Positions 1 to 7,398 of a stretch of DNA of 11,234 nt are shown here, piece after piece. How positions within the stretch are numbered: position 1 is the stretch's first letter; the number at the start of each line of letters is the position of its first letter. The position numbers were made by a program, and so were the translations under genes. This DNA comes from Deltaproteobacteria bacterium (GTDB taxonomy: Bacteria > Desulfobacterota > Desulfobacteria > Desulfobacterales > Desulfatirhabdiaceae): the NCBI GenBank assembly GCA_026388755.1, contig JAPLJE010000172.1, forward strand, positions 1 to 11,234. Direction: 5' to 3'. The notes beneath the pieces are model-generated. The model was not told the origin of the DNA and searched no databases. It was given only the letters and a program-made list of their open reading frames with translations.

Positions 1-380
1 AAAAACTCCATGGCCTGTCGGTTGATCTGAAAGAGAAGCTCCCTTTCATCCATGTGATTTTTTATAGCAGGACTTGAGGTCTGATCAACAATCATGATGC
101 CATAGCGTTTGGCTAGAAATCTAACGGCTTCCGGAAACGCTATCCCTTCCTGCTTCATGACAAAGGTAAAGACATTGCCCCCCTCTCCGCAGCCAAAGCA
201 GTAAAACATCTGCTTGTCCGGGCTTACGGTAAACGATGGGGTCTTTTCAGAGTGAAAGGGGCAAAGCCCGAGGTAGTTCCTGCCCGCTTTTTTCAACACA
301 ACCGCATCAGAAATGATTTCCAGAATATCTGCGCTGTGTTTGATTTCAGATATTTTTTCTGCCGGGATGGAGTAAGACAA
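1..380 (-). CDS. dnaG: DNA primase DnaG, N-terminal part (cut by window edge)
   Basis: DnaG makes the short RNA primers for replication in the cytoplasm, working with the replicative helicase. The 126 visible residues match the family's N-terminal zinc-binding domain: C40-P-F-H43 followed by C61-F-G-C64 form the CHC2-type zinc site, with the usual EKTPSF and GGNVFTF segments around it. The catalytic TOPRIM domain lies outside the window. I chose TTG at 380-378 as the start because a GGAGG ribosome-binding site sits 7 nt upstream, the protein then begins [13 protein letters not shown] as primases usually do, and no in-frame ATG was found back to about 446. The gene follows the ABC importer operon on the same strand after 114 nt and has a promoter-like element of its own. 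The identification is firm; the exact start is very likely. Confidence 0.95.
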   Translation of the reverse strand, partial: MSYSIPAEKISEIKHSADILEIISDAVVLKKAGRNYLGLCPFHSEKTPSFTVSPDKQMFYCFGCGEGGNVFTFVMKQEGIAFPEAVRFLAKRYGIMIVDQTSSPAIKNHMDERELLFQINRQAMEF

Positions 381-443
381 TAACAAGCCTCCCAAAACTT
401 TCAAAAAAAGCAAACCGTAGGGAGATAGGATCAAAAGTAAGAA

Positions 444-472
444 AAAATAATGCAATTCATATCAATTGTCAA
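444..472 (-). promoter_or_regulatory. Putative sigma70-type promoter for dnaG
   Basis: Read on the minus strand, a perfect TTGACA (-35, 472-467) is followed by a 17-nt spacer and TATTTT (-10, 449-444; four of six matches to consensus). It lies about 60 nt upstream of the dnaG start, in the AT-rich gap of 114 nt after the ABC operon. This suggests that dnaG need not depend on read-through from the importer genes. I found no convincing GC-rich terminator hairpin in the gap. Predicted from sequence only. Confidence 0.5.
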
Positions 473-494
473 TTTAAAATGAAAATTGCCAAAA

Positions 495-1553
495 CTAAAG
501 TTCGCGTTCGTACCACAGGACTTTGTTGAAGATCAGGCCGCAGGGCTCTCCCTGCCGAAAGATCTCCCGCTTCCGGTTCTTCTGAACGCGCACCGTCACA
601 TCGCCGATTAAAACCCGGTAGTCGATGATGTCGCCAAGATATGTAAGCCGTTTGACGATGCCCCGGACCCCGCCCTCATGCACAAAATCGATCTCGGATG
701 GCCTCGTGGCAAGTGTCAATCGCCGGCTCATGGCCTTCGGGGGAAGCGTCGCCTTCACGGGCCCGGCACTTTTTGCCCCTTCAATCCAGATAGCGCCATC
801 TTCGAGCTCAACGGGAAGAAAATTTGAAAGACCGATGAATCCAAAGACAAACTGGTTCGCCGGGTTCTGGTAGATGTTCATCGGCGTGTCGATCTGCTGC
901 ACCATTCCATCGGACATGACCAGAATCCGGTCGGAGAGCGCCATCGCCTCCGACTGATCGTGGGTGACATAGATGATCGTAAAGCCGAATTTTCTCTGGA
1001 GATCCTTGATCTCAAATCGCATCTCCTCTCGAAGTTTGGGATCGAGGTTGGAGAGCGGTTCATCCAGCAGCATGACCGTGGGGTTGATGGCAATGGCGCG
1101 GGCCAGAGCGATCCGTTGTTTCTGTCCGCCCGAAAGTTCGTTGGGATAGGTTTTCTCGCTGCCGGCAAGACCCGTATAGGTGATTGCCCGGATGGCCCGT
1201 TCCGCGATTTCGACCTTCGGCAACTTGCGGATCTGGAGGGGAAAGGCGACATTGTTAAAGACATTTAAGTGCGGCCATACGGCAAAAGCCTGAAAGACCA
1301 TTCCAAAGTCCCGCTTTTCCGGTGAAAGGTAGTATTTTTTAAAGCTGGAGGAGAATATCTTCCCGCCAACGGAGATTTCCCCCTCGTCAAGATCCTCGAA
1401 GCCCGCGATCATCCTGAGCGTCGTTGTCTTCCCGCATCCGGACGGACCGAGCATGGAGAAACATTCCCCCCTCGGGATCTCGATATTGAGACGGTTGACG
1501 GCAATCACCTTCCCGAAGCGTTTTGTGACATCTTTTAGTTTGACATGTGACAT
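495..1553 (-). CDS. ABC transporter ATP-binding protein (FbpC/PotA-type), second of two in the operon
   Basis: This is a cytoplasmic ATPase that powers a binding-protein-dependent importer, 352 aa, a normal length for the FbpC/PotA/MalK class. Visible in order: Walker A GPSGCGKT (36-43), Q-loop Q88, signature LSGGQ (140-144), Walker B VMLLDE (160-165), and the switch histidine in YVTHDQ (H198). The C-terminal third, after about residue 235, looks like the TOBE-type regulatory domain of this class (RLTYLGDIIDYRV). All catalytic residues are present, so it should be active. It starts 2 nt after the permease stop, with GAGGG upstream, so it is co-transcribed and probably translationally coupled. 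It is a clear paralog of the ATPase at 3247-4353. The substrate cannot be read from this subunit. Confidence 0.93.
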   Translation of the reverse strand: MSHVKLKDVTKRFGKVIAVNRLNIEIPRGECFSMLGPSGCGKTTTLRMIAGFEDLDEGEISVGGKIFSSSFKKYYLSPEKRDFGMVFQAFAVWPHLNVFNNVAFPLQIRKLPKVEIAERAIRAITYTGLAGSEKTYPNELSGGQKQRIALARAIAINPTVMLLDEPLSNLDPKLREEMRFEIKDLQRKFGFTIIYVTHDQSEAMALSDRILVMSDGMVQQIDTPMNIYQNPANQFVFGFIGLSNFLPVELEDGAIWIEGAKSAGPVKATLPPKAMSRRLTLATRPSEIDFVHEGGVRGIVKRLTYLGDIIDYRVLIGDVTVRVQKNRKREIFRQGEPCGLIFNKVLWYEREL

Positions 1554-1555
1554 GG

Positions 1556-3250
1556 CTATATCCCCTCGATCCGGGACCGGGTGATCCGTTTGATGACCAT
1601 CTGGCCAACGATGATGATGACGAGGGCAACCGATGCCAGCGTCGCTGCATAGACCGTTTCGCCGTCTTCATTGAGAGCGTAAATCGCCACGCCAATCGTG
1701 CGCGTTGTCGGACCGTAGAGAAGGACCGAAGTGGTCAGCTCCCGCAGGGCCGGTAAAAAGATAAGAAAAAAGGCCGCAACCATTCCCGGTTTGATAAGGG
1801 GGATGACGATGTCCTTTAGTGTCTGCCAGTGGGTGGCGCCACAGGCTCGCGCAGCTTCCTCAAGAGAGTCGTCCACCTGCTCCAGTGCCGCGGAGTTCGA
1901 TTTCAGGGAAAAAGCCATGTAGCGGGCGATGTAGGCCACAAAGATGATCCAGGCCGTGTTGTAGAGATTAACACCGAACTTTCCACTCCAAACCAGGATG
2001 ACACCCAGGGCGATGACCGTTCCCGGAACCGAGAACGGAAGGACACCCAGGAATTCCAGGATGAACTTTCCCCGCACCTTCATCTTGACTATCGTGTAGG
2101 AGATCAGCGTGCCCACGATCATGGTCACAAACGCCGCTGCAAGGGACAGATAAAAACTGTTCCAGATTGCATCCTTTGTCATCTTCCACTGAAAGAGAAT
2201 GTATTTGAGATTGGCAAAACCCATGTTTTCCATTGTGAAACTTATGCCGTAGGTCTTCAGTGATCCGACCAGAAAGATCGTCACCGTGGGCAGAACGACC
2301 GTGATCAGGATGTAGATGATACTGAAGATCAGAAGAGGGATCTTGAGGCCGCGAAGTTTCAGCATCATCGGCCGCATGCTTTTTCCGGCAATGACCTGGA
2401 ATCTGCCTGCTTTCAGAACCAGGCTCTGTAAGTAGAGGATGAGCCCTGCTGCGATGATCAGGATCGAGGAGAGGATGGTACCCGTCCGGATCGCGACAAA
2501 GCTGCCTCCACTCTGGTAGATCTGTTCGTAAATTTTGGTCGGAATGTTGTAAATCCCTCTTTCCGTTCCCAGGATGGCGGGCACGCCGAAATGGGCGAGC
2601 GAGTAAAGGGCCACCAGCAGTGCTCCGGCGGCAATGCTCGGCATCATGAGCGGCAGGGTGATCCTTCGCGTGATCGTAATCAGCCCTGCCCCGGAAATCC
2701 GGGCCGATTCTTCAAGCGTCGGGTCCATCCGCTCCAGCGCTCCGGCCACCTGGATGAAGACAAAGGGGAACAGGTACATTGTCTCGACGGCAATGATCCC
2801 GGAAAGGCTGTAGATGTTGAAGATCGACCCGTCCCATCCAAAAAGGCCGGAAAGAAACTTGTTGACGTATCCCGACCGCGGGGACAGGAGCATCTTCCAG
2901 GCCAGGGCGCCGATAAAGGAAGGGAGCATAAACGGAACCAGAAATAGGACCTTCATCGTTTCCTTGAAGGGAAGATCGGTCCGGGAGACCAGCCAGGCAA
3001 AGAAAACGCCGATGATTGTGCTGAAAAAGGTCACTCCGCCGGCAATGACAAGCGAGTTCTTCAGTGCTTCGTAGGTGTCGGGCCGGCTCAGGATATTAAC
3101 GATATCTCTTACGTTCAGGCTGCCGTTGACAAACAGGGCTGTCCACAGGATCAGAATGACCGGAACCGCCACGACAAGGACAAGGATCAACACGGATAGG
3201 GCCAGAAGAATCTCGGCAATACCGAAACTGCCTATCAGTTTACGGATCAT
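1556..3250 (-). CDS. ABC transporter permease, two fused membrane domains (FbpB-type)
   Basis: This inner-membrane channel subunit is 564 aa long, with two permease domains in one chain as in FbpB, AfuB and ThiP. Each half carries the cytoplasmic EAA loop that docks the ATPase: EESARISGAG (about 180-189, continuing to PLMMPSIAAG) and EEAARACGAT (about 464-473, continuing to PLIKPGMVAA). The many hydrophobic segments fit about six helices per half, with a charged linker near 285-303. One chain therefore supplies both halves of the pore. The start ATG overlaps the stop of the upstream ATPase in an ATGA arrangement and an AGAGGGGG ribosome-binding site lies in the end of that gene, indicating tight coupling. 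Because the two EAA loops differ, each could in principle prefer one of the operon's two ATPases; that is inference. Confidence 0.93.
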   Translation of the reverse strand: MIRKLIGSFGIAEILLALSVLILVLVVAVPVILILWTALFVNGSLNVRDIVNILSRPDTYEALKNSLVIAGGVTFFSTIIGVFFAWLVSRTDLPFKETMKVLFLVPFMLPSFIGALAWKMLLSPRSGYVNKFLSGLFGWDGSIFNIYSLSGIIAVETMYLFPFVFIQVAGALERMDPTLEESARISGAGLITITRRITLPLMMPSIAAGALLVALYSLAHFGVPAILGTERGIYNIPTKIYEQIYQSGGSFVAIRTGTILSSILIIAAGLILYLQSLVLKAGRFQVIAGKSMRPMMLKLRGLKIPLLIFSIIYILITVVLPTVTIFLVGSLKTYGISFTMENMGFANLKYILFQWKMTKDAIWNSFYLSLAAAFVTMIVGTLISYTIVKMKVRGKFILEFLGVLPFSVPGTVIALGVILVWSGKFGVNLYNTAWIIFVAYIARYMAFSLKSNSAALEQVDDSLEEAARACGATHWQTLKDIVIPLIKPGMVAAFFLIFLPALRELTTSVLLYGPTTRTIGVAIYALNEDGETVYAATLASVALVIIIVGQMVIKRITRSRIEGI

Positions 3251-4353
3251 GATTCCCCCTCTTCATCCATGCCGCGATTTTCAAACCACTTCAGGTCCCG
3301 AAATTTCAGACCCACCGGATCACCGGTCCGGAAAGGAATTCCTCCCTGCCCCGCATCCCGGACATCCTGCTGGACGCGCAGAATCTTTCCACCGACGGCG
3401 ACACGGTAATCAATCGTAGCACCCAGGTAAATTATCCGCTGGATCGTGCCCTGAGCATGCCCCTCCTTGTGTATCAGTTCGATGTCATAGGGCCTGCATC
3501 CTACAACCAGCTCATGACTCTGAAGCCGCTCCAGGCTTCCATCGGTAACCGGACAGCCGAGCAACGCATTGCTGTCGCGGATAAAAAGCTGGCCGTTGCG
3601 GTATTCGAGAGGGATAAAGTTCGATATTCCCATGAATTTGAAGATAAACGGATCGATTGGTTTTTCATAAATATCGTCGGGAGGGCCGATTTGACGGATT
3701 CGTCCGGCTTTGTCCATGACGGCTAACCGGTCCGAAATGGCCAGGGCCACTTCCTGATCATGTGTCACATAGAGAATGGTGACGCCTGTCTGCTTTTGAA
3801 GCGATGTAATCTCAAAACGCATCTCTTCACGGAGATTGGCATCCAGATTGGAGAGGGGTTCATCCAGGAGCATGACCCGGGGCTTTGAAATAAGAGCCCG
3901 GGCCAAGGCGACCCGCTGCTGCTGGCCGCCGGAAAGTTGAAAGGGCATTCGGGTTTCCAGACCGGTCAGATTGACGAGTTTGACGGCGGACAGAGTCCGC
4001 TCCTTTGCTTCAGCAGTTTCGATTTTCTGCATCTGGAGCGGATATACGATGTTCTCAGATACGCTCTTGTGGGGCCATACCGCATAGTCCTGAAAGACCA
4101 TGCCGATCTTTCTCTTCTCCGGTGGCAGGTGGATGTTTTTCTCCGCGCTGGAGACCAACCGGTCTCCAATATAAATGCTGCCATCCGTCAGGCGCTCAAA
4201 ACCGGCGATCAGTCGGAGAATAACCGTTTTTCCGCAACCGGATGGTCCGAGGAAGGTAAAACACTCCCCGTCCTTAATGGTGACGCTGAAATCAGAAATA
4301 ATCCGATGTTTGCCATAGGTCTTACCGACATTTTCCAATGTCACATCCGCCAT
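3247..4353 (-). CDS. ABC transporter ATP-binding protein (FbpC/PotA-type), first of two in the operon
   Basis: This cytoplasmic ATPase subunit is 368 aa. Visible in order: Walker A GPSGCGKT (36-43), Q-loop Q88, signature LSGGQ (140-144), Walker B VMLLDE (160-165) and the switch histidine in YVTHDQ (H198), then a TOBE-like C-terminal region (RIIYLGATIDYRV). The motif positions are the same as in the second ATPase at 495-1553, so the two are paralogs with no indels across the core. One small oddity is valine directly after Walker A (GKTV) where the family usually has T or S; the nucleotide-contacting residues themselves are intact. A ribosome-binding site (AAGGA) precedes the ATG. The gene lies 59 nt after the solute-binding protein and overlaps the permease by 4 nt, so it is the expected partner of the permease. 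Confidence 0.93.
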   Translation of the reverse strand: MADVTLENVGKTYGKHRIISDFSVTIKDGECFTFLGPSGCGKTVILRLIAGFERLTDGSIYIGDRLVSSAEKNIHLPPEKRKIGMVFQDYAVWPHKSVSENIVYPLQMQKIETAEAKERTLSAVKLVNLTGLETRMPFQLSGGQQQRVALARALISKPRVMLLDEPLSNLDANLREEMRFEITSLQKQTGVTILYVTHDQEVALAISDRLAVMDKAGRIRQIGPPDDIYEKPIDPFIFKFMGISNFIPLEYRNGQLFIRDSNALLGCPVTDGSLERLQSHELVVGCRPYDIELIHKEGHAQGTIQRIIYLGATIDYRVAVGGKILRVQQDVRDAGQGGIPFRTGDPVGLKFRDLKWFENRGMDEEGES

Positions 4354-4412
4354 ATCGGTTCCTTTTCTCCAAGGACGCGCCGCTTTACAAACGGGAAGGC
4401 CGCCGCAAGCCT

Positions 4413-5405
4413 CTAATTCTTCTCTCTTAGAATTGAGGTGAACTTTTTGATGATTTCCTCTTTTTCGTTCATTGTTTTGATGTAATCCAGCTTCATGGCC
4501 CTTTCAACGGCCTGATCCGCGGGAATCAGCCCCATATCCGTCGAAACCACCACATCGGTCCGAATGGGAAGCGTACCGCTTGCCGCAATGAGTGTCTGGC
4601 CTTCCTTTGATAACAGAAAATCGATGAATTTCTCAGCAGCCTTGCGGTTTTCGGTGCCTTTCATGATGGCGATCGGGCTCGGCACAACCAGCATTTTATT
4701 GGGGAAGACAAATCCCAGATAGGCGCCTTTCTTGATCTTATCGATGGTGATATAGTCCACGGCAAGGGTCGCCAACAGATCGCCCGATGCCGTATCATCG
4801 ACGACCTGTCCGGAGCCTTGCCCCATGATAGCGCCGTTTTTGGCCAGTTTTTCAAAATATTCCCATCCCATGGTATTGACCATCATGGCAACACTGACAA
4901 AGGAGGTGCCGGACAGGGCCGGATTGGCGATTCCAAACCCGCCCTTGAAACGGGGATCGAGAAGATCCTCCCAATCTTTCGGCGGAATGGTCACTTTTTT
5001 GGTGTTGTAGGCAATGCCGAGGGTGCCCAGGCGTGCCGGCGTAAAGTAGCTGTCCGGATCCTTTACCGGACTTTCCACGTATTTCGCTTCCGGGGAGACG
5101 TATTGCTCAAGAAGACCGTCCTGTTTCAGCTTGTAGAAATCGGGAACCTCGCTGTGCCACAGGACATCGACGGTCAACTTTCCGGACTGCCGCTCGGCGG
5201 CGATCTTGGCCATCAGCTTGCCGGCTCCAGCTGAATAATAATCAAAGGCGATATCGGGATGTTTTTTCACAAAGGCGTCCCGGAGGCTTCCGATAAGACT
5301 TTCTTTCATTGAAGTATAAACCATGAGTTTTTCACCAGCGTTTGCCATGGAAATAGCGTTGAACAGAAATACGGATGCAATCAGAAACAATAAAGATTTT
5401 TTCAT
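4413..5405 (-). CDS. Periplasmic solute-binding protein of an iron/phosphonate-type ABC importer
   Basis: This 330-aa protein captures the substrate in the periplasm and delivers it to the permease. It begins with a typical signal peptide (MKKSLLFLIASVFLF, then ANA before GEKLMVYTS, cleavage near residue 23). The opening KLMVYTSMKE, the later GTLGIAYNT, and a C-terminal PSPIAIMKGTENRKAAEKFIDF segment are typical of the extracellular family-1 binding proteins grouped with FbpA, AfuA and phosphonate binders. Where ferric binders of the FbpA class carry two adjacent tyrosines in the C-terminal lobe, this protein reads LATLAVDYI, with only one tyrosine. Bare ferric iron is therefore not assured; iron chelates, phosphonates or sugar phosphates are alternatives. 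It is the first gene of the operon, with GGAGG 5 nt before the ATG and its own promoter. Confidence 0.9.
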   Translation of the reverse strand: MKKSLLFLIASVFLFNAISMANAGEKLMVYTSMKESLIGSLRDAFVKKHPDIAFDYYSAGAGKLMAKIAAERQSGKLTVDVLWHSEVPDFYKLKQDGLLEQYVSPEAKYVESPVKDPDSYFTPARLGTLGIAYNTKKVTIPPKDWEDLLDPRFKGGFGIANPALSGTSFVSVAMMVNTMGWEYFEKLAKNGAIMGQGSGQVVDDTASGDLLATLAVDYITIDKIKKGAYLGFVFPNKMLVVPSPIAIMKGTENRKAAEKFIDFLLSKEGQTLIAASGTLPIRTDVVVSTDMGLIPADQAVERAMKLDYIKTMNEKEEIIKKFTSILREKN

Positions 5406-5503
5406 ATTCTCCTCCCTTTCTTACAAAGGTTCGTCAAAAAGGCATTTGCTGAAAAACACCCCGGCAAGCCGCATTCAAGAATGACATGACAACTGTTTTC
5501 AAC

Positions 5504-5532
5504 ATGGTATAAGTCGGCATTTGAATTGTCAA
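5504..5532 (-). promoter_or_regulatory. Putative promoter of the ABC importer operon
   Basis: On the minus strand a perfect TTGACA (5532-5527) is followed by 17 nt and TACCAT (5509-5504; four of six matches to consensus). It lies about 100 nt upstream of the solute-binding protein start, leaving a leader of roughly 90 nt. Just downstream of the -10 is a short inverted repeat, CATTC-AA-GAATG (5472-5483), which would fall near the start of the transcript. No riboswitch that I recognise is visible in the leader. Confidence 0.5.
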
Positions 5533-5538
5533 TGCATG

Positions 5539-5554
5539 AATGATGCGGATCATT
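5539..5554. promoter_or_regulatory. Perfect inverted repeat in the divergent control region, candidate operator
   Basis: The repeat is AATGAT-GCGG-ATCATT, with 6-bp arms that match perfectly and a 4-bp centre. It sits 7 bp upstream of the -35 of the importer promoter and about 50 bp upstream of the -35 of the divergent amidohydrolase promoter, a position from which one regulator could control both. The arms equal the inner arms of the Fur box consensus, but the spacer is 4 bp where the Fur box has 1 bp. It is thus not a standard Fur site. The regulator is unknown. Confidence 0.3.
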
Positions 5555-5592
5555 GGGAGCAGAGGTCTCTTGGGTTTCGATGTGGCACCCGG

Positions 5593-5602
5593 CAGTTAAC
5601 TG
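5593..5602. promoter_or_regulatory. 10-bp palindrome next to the amidohydrolase promoter
   Basis: CAGTTAACTG is a perfect 10-bp palindrome ending 3 bp before the -35 hexamer of the plus-strand promoter. Its placement would suit a regulator, but a palindrome of this length is expected by chance about once per kilobase, so this is weak evidence. Confidence 0.2.
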
Positions 5603-5605
5603 TTA

Positions 5606-5634
5606 TTGACAGACACGGTGGATTTTCGTATTGC
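5606..5634 (+). promoter_or_regulatory. Putative promoter of the amidohydrolase gene
   Basis: A perfect TTGACA (5606-5611) is followed by 17 nt and TATTGC (5629-5634), which matches the -10 consensus at only three of six positions. The leader to the ATG at 5698 would be about 55-60 nt. The weak -10 hints that an activator may be needed, which would fit the nearby palindromes; that is inference. Confidence 0.4.
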
Positions 5635-5697
5635 GGTTTATCGGATACAAACACATTTTACAACGACACGGGCTTTTGATCCCAAGAAGGTGTGCAC

Positions 5698-7335
5698 ATG
5701 AAAATTTTTACAAATGCGGACTTTATCTCCTGCGAGGACGACAACCGCGTATTTCGCACTCTGATCGAGGACAACGGGAGAATTGTCCATACCGGAGACA
5801 CGATACCGGACAATTACGCCGATTGTCCGGTTGAAAACCTCAACAGCAAATGCGTGGTTCCTGCATTTGCCGATACCCACATTCATTTTGAATCCTTTTC
5901 TTTTTTCCACTCCAGCCTGGACTGTCGAACCGCCTCTGATTTCGATGAACTGGCCGGTATGATTCAAACGCATAGAGCCCGTTCCAAAGAAAAACTGATC
6001 CTCGGTTTCGGCTGCTCGGCACATTCGTTAAGGGAAAAACGACTGCCCGAACGCGCCGATCTGGATACCATGACGGCCCATCCCCTGATGATCATCAAAT
6101 ACGACGGGCATGCCGCTGTTGCAAACACCGCCCTGATCAACAAATTGCCTTCAGGTGTTTTAAGCGACAAAGGGTTTGACCCAAAAACTGGATGGTTTTT
6201 TCATCAATCATATTATCATGCGGTAAACCACATCTCCAAATCCGTGTCGCTGTTCACGGTGTTGAAAAATCTGATCGCGGGCTCAGACTATCTGGCTCGA
6301 AAAGGGATCGGCCTGGTCCACACGGCAGAAGGAGTGGGATTTCCCATGGATCTGGATGTGGATATCATGAGACTGGCATCTCTAGGCCTTCCCCAGCAGT
6401 ATCGAACTTATTTTCAGACCATGGATGTCCAAAAAGCACTTCGCAGAAATATGCCCCGCATCGGCGGCTGTTTTGCCACCGCGCTGGATGGGTGCTTCGG
6501 GTCCGAAGATGCGGCGCTGACCTTACCGTACAACAACAATTCAAACAACCGGGGGGTGCTGTTCTACACACAAACTCAGGTCAATGCCTTTGTTCAAGAG
6601 GCCAACCGCGCGGGGTTGCAGGTTGCCATGCACGCCATCGGAGATGCCGCTGTAGAACAGGCGTTGATCGCTTACGAACACACGATGAAGGATTTCCCCA
6701 GAAGCGATCACCGGCATGTGCTGATTCATGCGGATCTGATGACCCCGGCACTGATCGAAAAAGCCGCGTCCCTGGGAATTGCCGTTGCCCTGCAGACGCC
6801 GTTTTTGTATTGGCCCCAGGAGCCGGTGGCGTATCTTGAAACCATTCTCGGAAACCGAATGAATCAGCTCATCCCCTTAAAAGAACCCGCGGCATATCTT
6901 GAAACCCTCCTCGGAAACCGGATGGATCAGCTCATCCCCTTAAGAAGCATGCTGAAAGCCGGATTGCTTCTGGGAAACGGGTCAGACGGACCCTGTACCC
7001 TTCCGGACCCTGTGTTAGGAATCCATGCGGCCTGCAACCATCCCAACCCGAATGAACGGATATCCGCCATAGATGCTTTGAGAATGCATACCCATTGGGG
7101 CGCTAAACTGTCCTTTGATGAAAAGGAACGAGGAACTCTCACCGAGGGGAAAGCCGCCGATTTTGTCGTTCTGGATCAGAACCCCCTCACCGTTACGATC
7201 GAAAAAATCAAAGAGATTCAAATCGAAGCCCTGTATTTGAACGGGACAAAATATTCGGGTCCGCATACCGGATCAACCGGGCTTTTGATGACCTGCGTCC
7301 GGAACAAGATCAAATCCTTGTGGAGGCAAGCGTAG
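5698..7335 (+). CDS. YtcJ-type metal-dependent amidohydrolase (amidohydrolase_3 family)
   Basis: This predicted cytoplasmic hydrolase is 545 aa with no signal peptide. The family cleaves C-N bonds in amides, formamides and cyclic amides using one or two metals. Metal-ligand motifs are all present: H61-I-H63 in DTHIHFE, H312 in MHAIGDAAVEQAL, H344 in LIHADLMT, and D430 in GNGSDGP. KYDGHAAVAN resembles the usual GH segment. The C-terminal LTEGKAADFVVLDQNPL is the typical closing beta-sandwich. The length is normal for YtcJ relatives. I chose ATG at 5698 because AAGAAGG lies 7 nt upstream; the in-frame GTG at 5692 would have only 1 nt of spacing. An internal 21-residue tandem duplication (6820-6945) precedes the catalytic aspartate. 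The gene diverges from the importer operon, so it may process the imported substrate. The actual substrate is unknown. Confidence 0.9.
   Translation: MKIFTNADFISCEDDNRVFRTLIEDNGRIVHTGDTIPDNYADCPVENLNSKCVVPAFADTHIHFESFSFFHSSLDCRTASDFDELAGMIQTHRARSKEKLILGFGCSAHSLREKRLPERADLDTMTAHPLMIIKYDGHAAVANTALINKLPSGVLSDKGFDPKTGWFFHQSYYHAVNHISKSVSLFTVLKNLIAGSDYLARKGIGLVHTAEGVGFPMDLDVDIMRLASLGLPQQYRTYFQTMDVQKALRRNMPRIGGCFATALDGCFGSEDAALTLPYNNNSNNRGVLFYTQTQVNAFVQEANRAGLQVAMHAIGDAAVEQALIAYEHTMKDFPRSDHRHVLIHADLMTPALIEKAASLGIAVALQTPFLYWPQEPVAYLETILGNRMNQLIPLKEPAAYLETLLGNRMDQLIPLRSMLKAGLLLGNGSDGPCTLPDPVLGIHAACNHPNPNERISAIDALRMHTHWGAKLSFDEKERGTLTEGKAADFVVLDQNPLTVTIEKIKEIQIEALYLNGTKYSGPHTGSTGLLMTCVRNKIKSLWRQA
6820..6945 (+). 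repeat. Tandem 63-bp in-frame duplication inside the amidohydrolase gene
   Basis: Units 6820-6882 and 6883-6945 encode EPVAYLETILGNRMNQLIPLK and its neighbour, which differ at four of 21 residues, all mild changes (V/A, I/L, N/D, K/R). The DNA differs at 9 of 63 positions, four codons being changed silently. The repeat keeps the reading frame and lies about 34 residues before the predicted catalytic aspartate D430. From memory of the family, YtcJ relatives carry one such segment (a YLE...LG.R...LIPLRS pattern) here, so one unit is extra. Confidence 0.9.
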
Positions 7336-7398
7336 TAAGAAATTGATTGATTTGAATCATCACGTTTTCATACTCCCTCCCTTTGTGCGAAGAAAGTT

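Noticed and set aside
4354..4412. Hairpin or attenuator in the 59-nt gap between binding protein and first ATPase
   Set aside because: The GC-rich words GCGCCGC and GCCGCCGC look complementary at first, but neither is the reverse complement of the other; no stable stem is evident.
5539..5554. Fur box
   Set aside because: The arms match the inner part of the consensus, but the spacer is 4 bp where it should be 1 bp and the outer bases do not match, so I report it only as an inverted repeat of unknown regulator.
5692..5697. GTG at 5692 as start of the amidohydrolase
   Set aside because: The ribosome-binding site AAGAAGG ends at 5690, leaving 1 nt before the GTG; the ATG at 5698 has the normal 7-nt spacing.
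6192..6839. Plus-strand open frame of 215 codons inside the amidohydrolase
   Set aside because: It is an alternative frame of a gene whose own frame shows all family motifs. The overlapping product is rich in Arg, Cys and Gly without any recognisable fold.
7336..7398. Terminator between the convergent amidohydrolase and cysteine-repeat genes
   Set aside because: Only a short AT-rich inverted repeat (TGATT-TG-AATCA) is present, without a GC-rich stem or a clear T-run, so I do not call a terminator.
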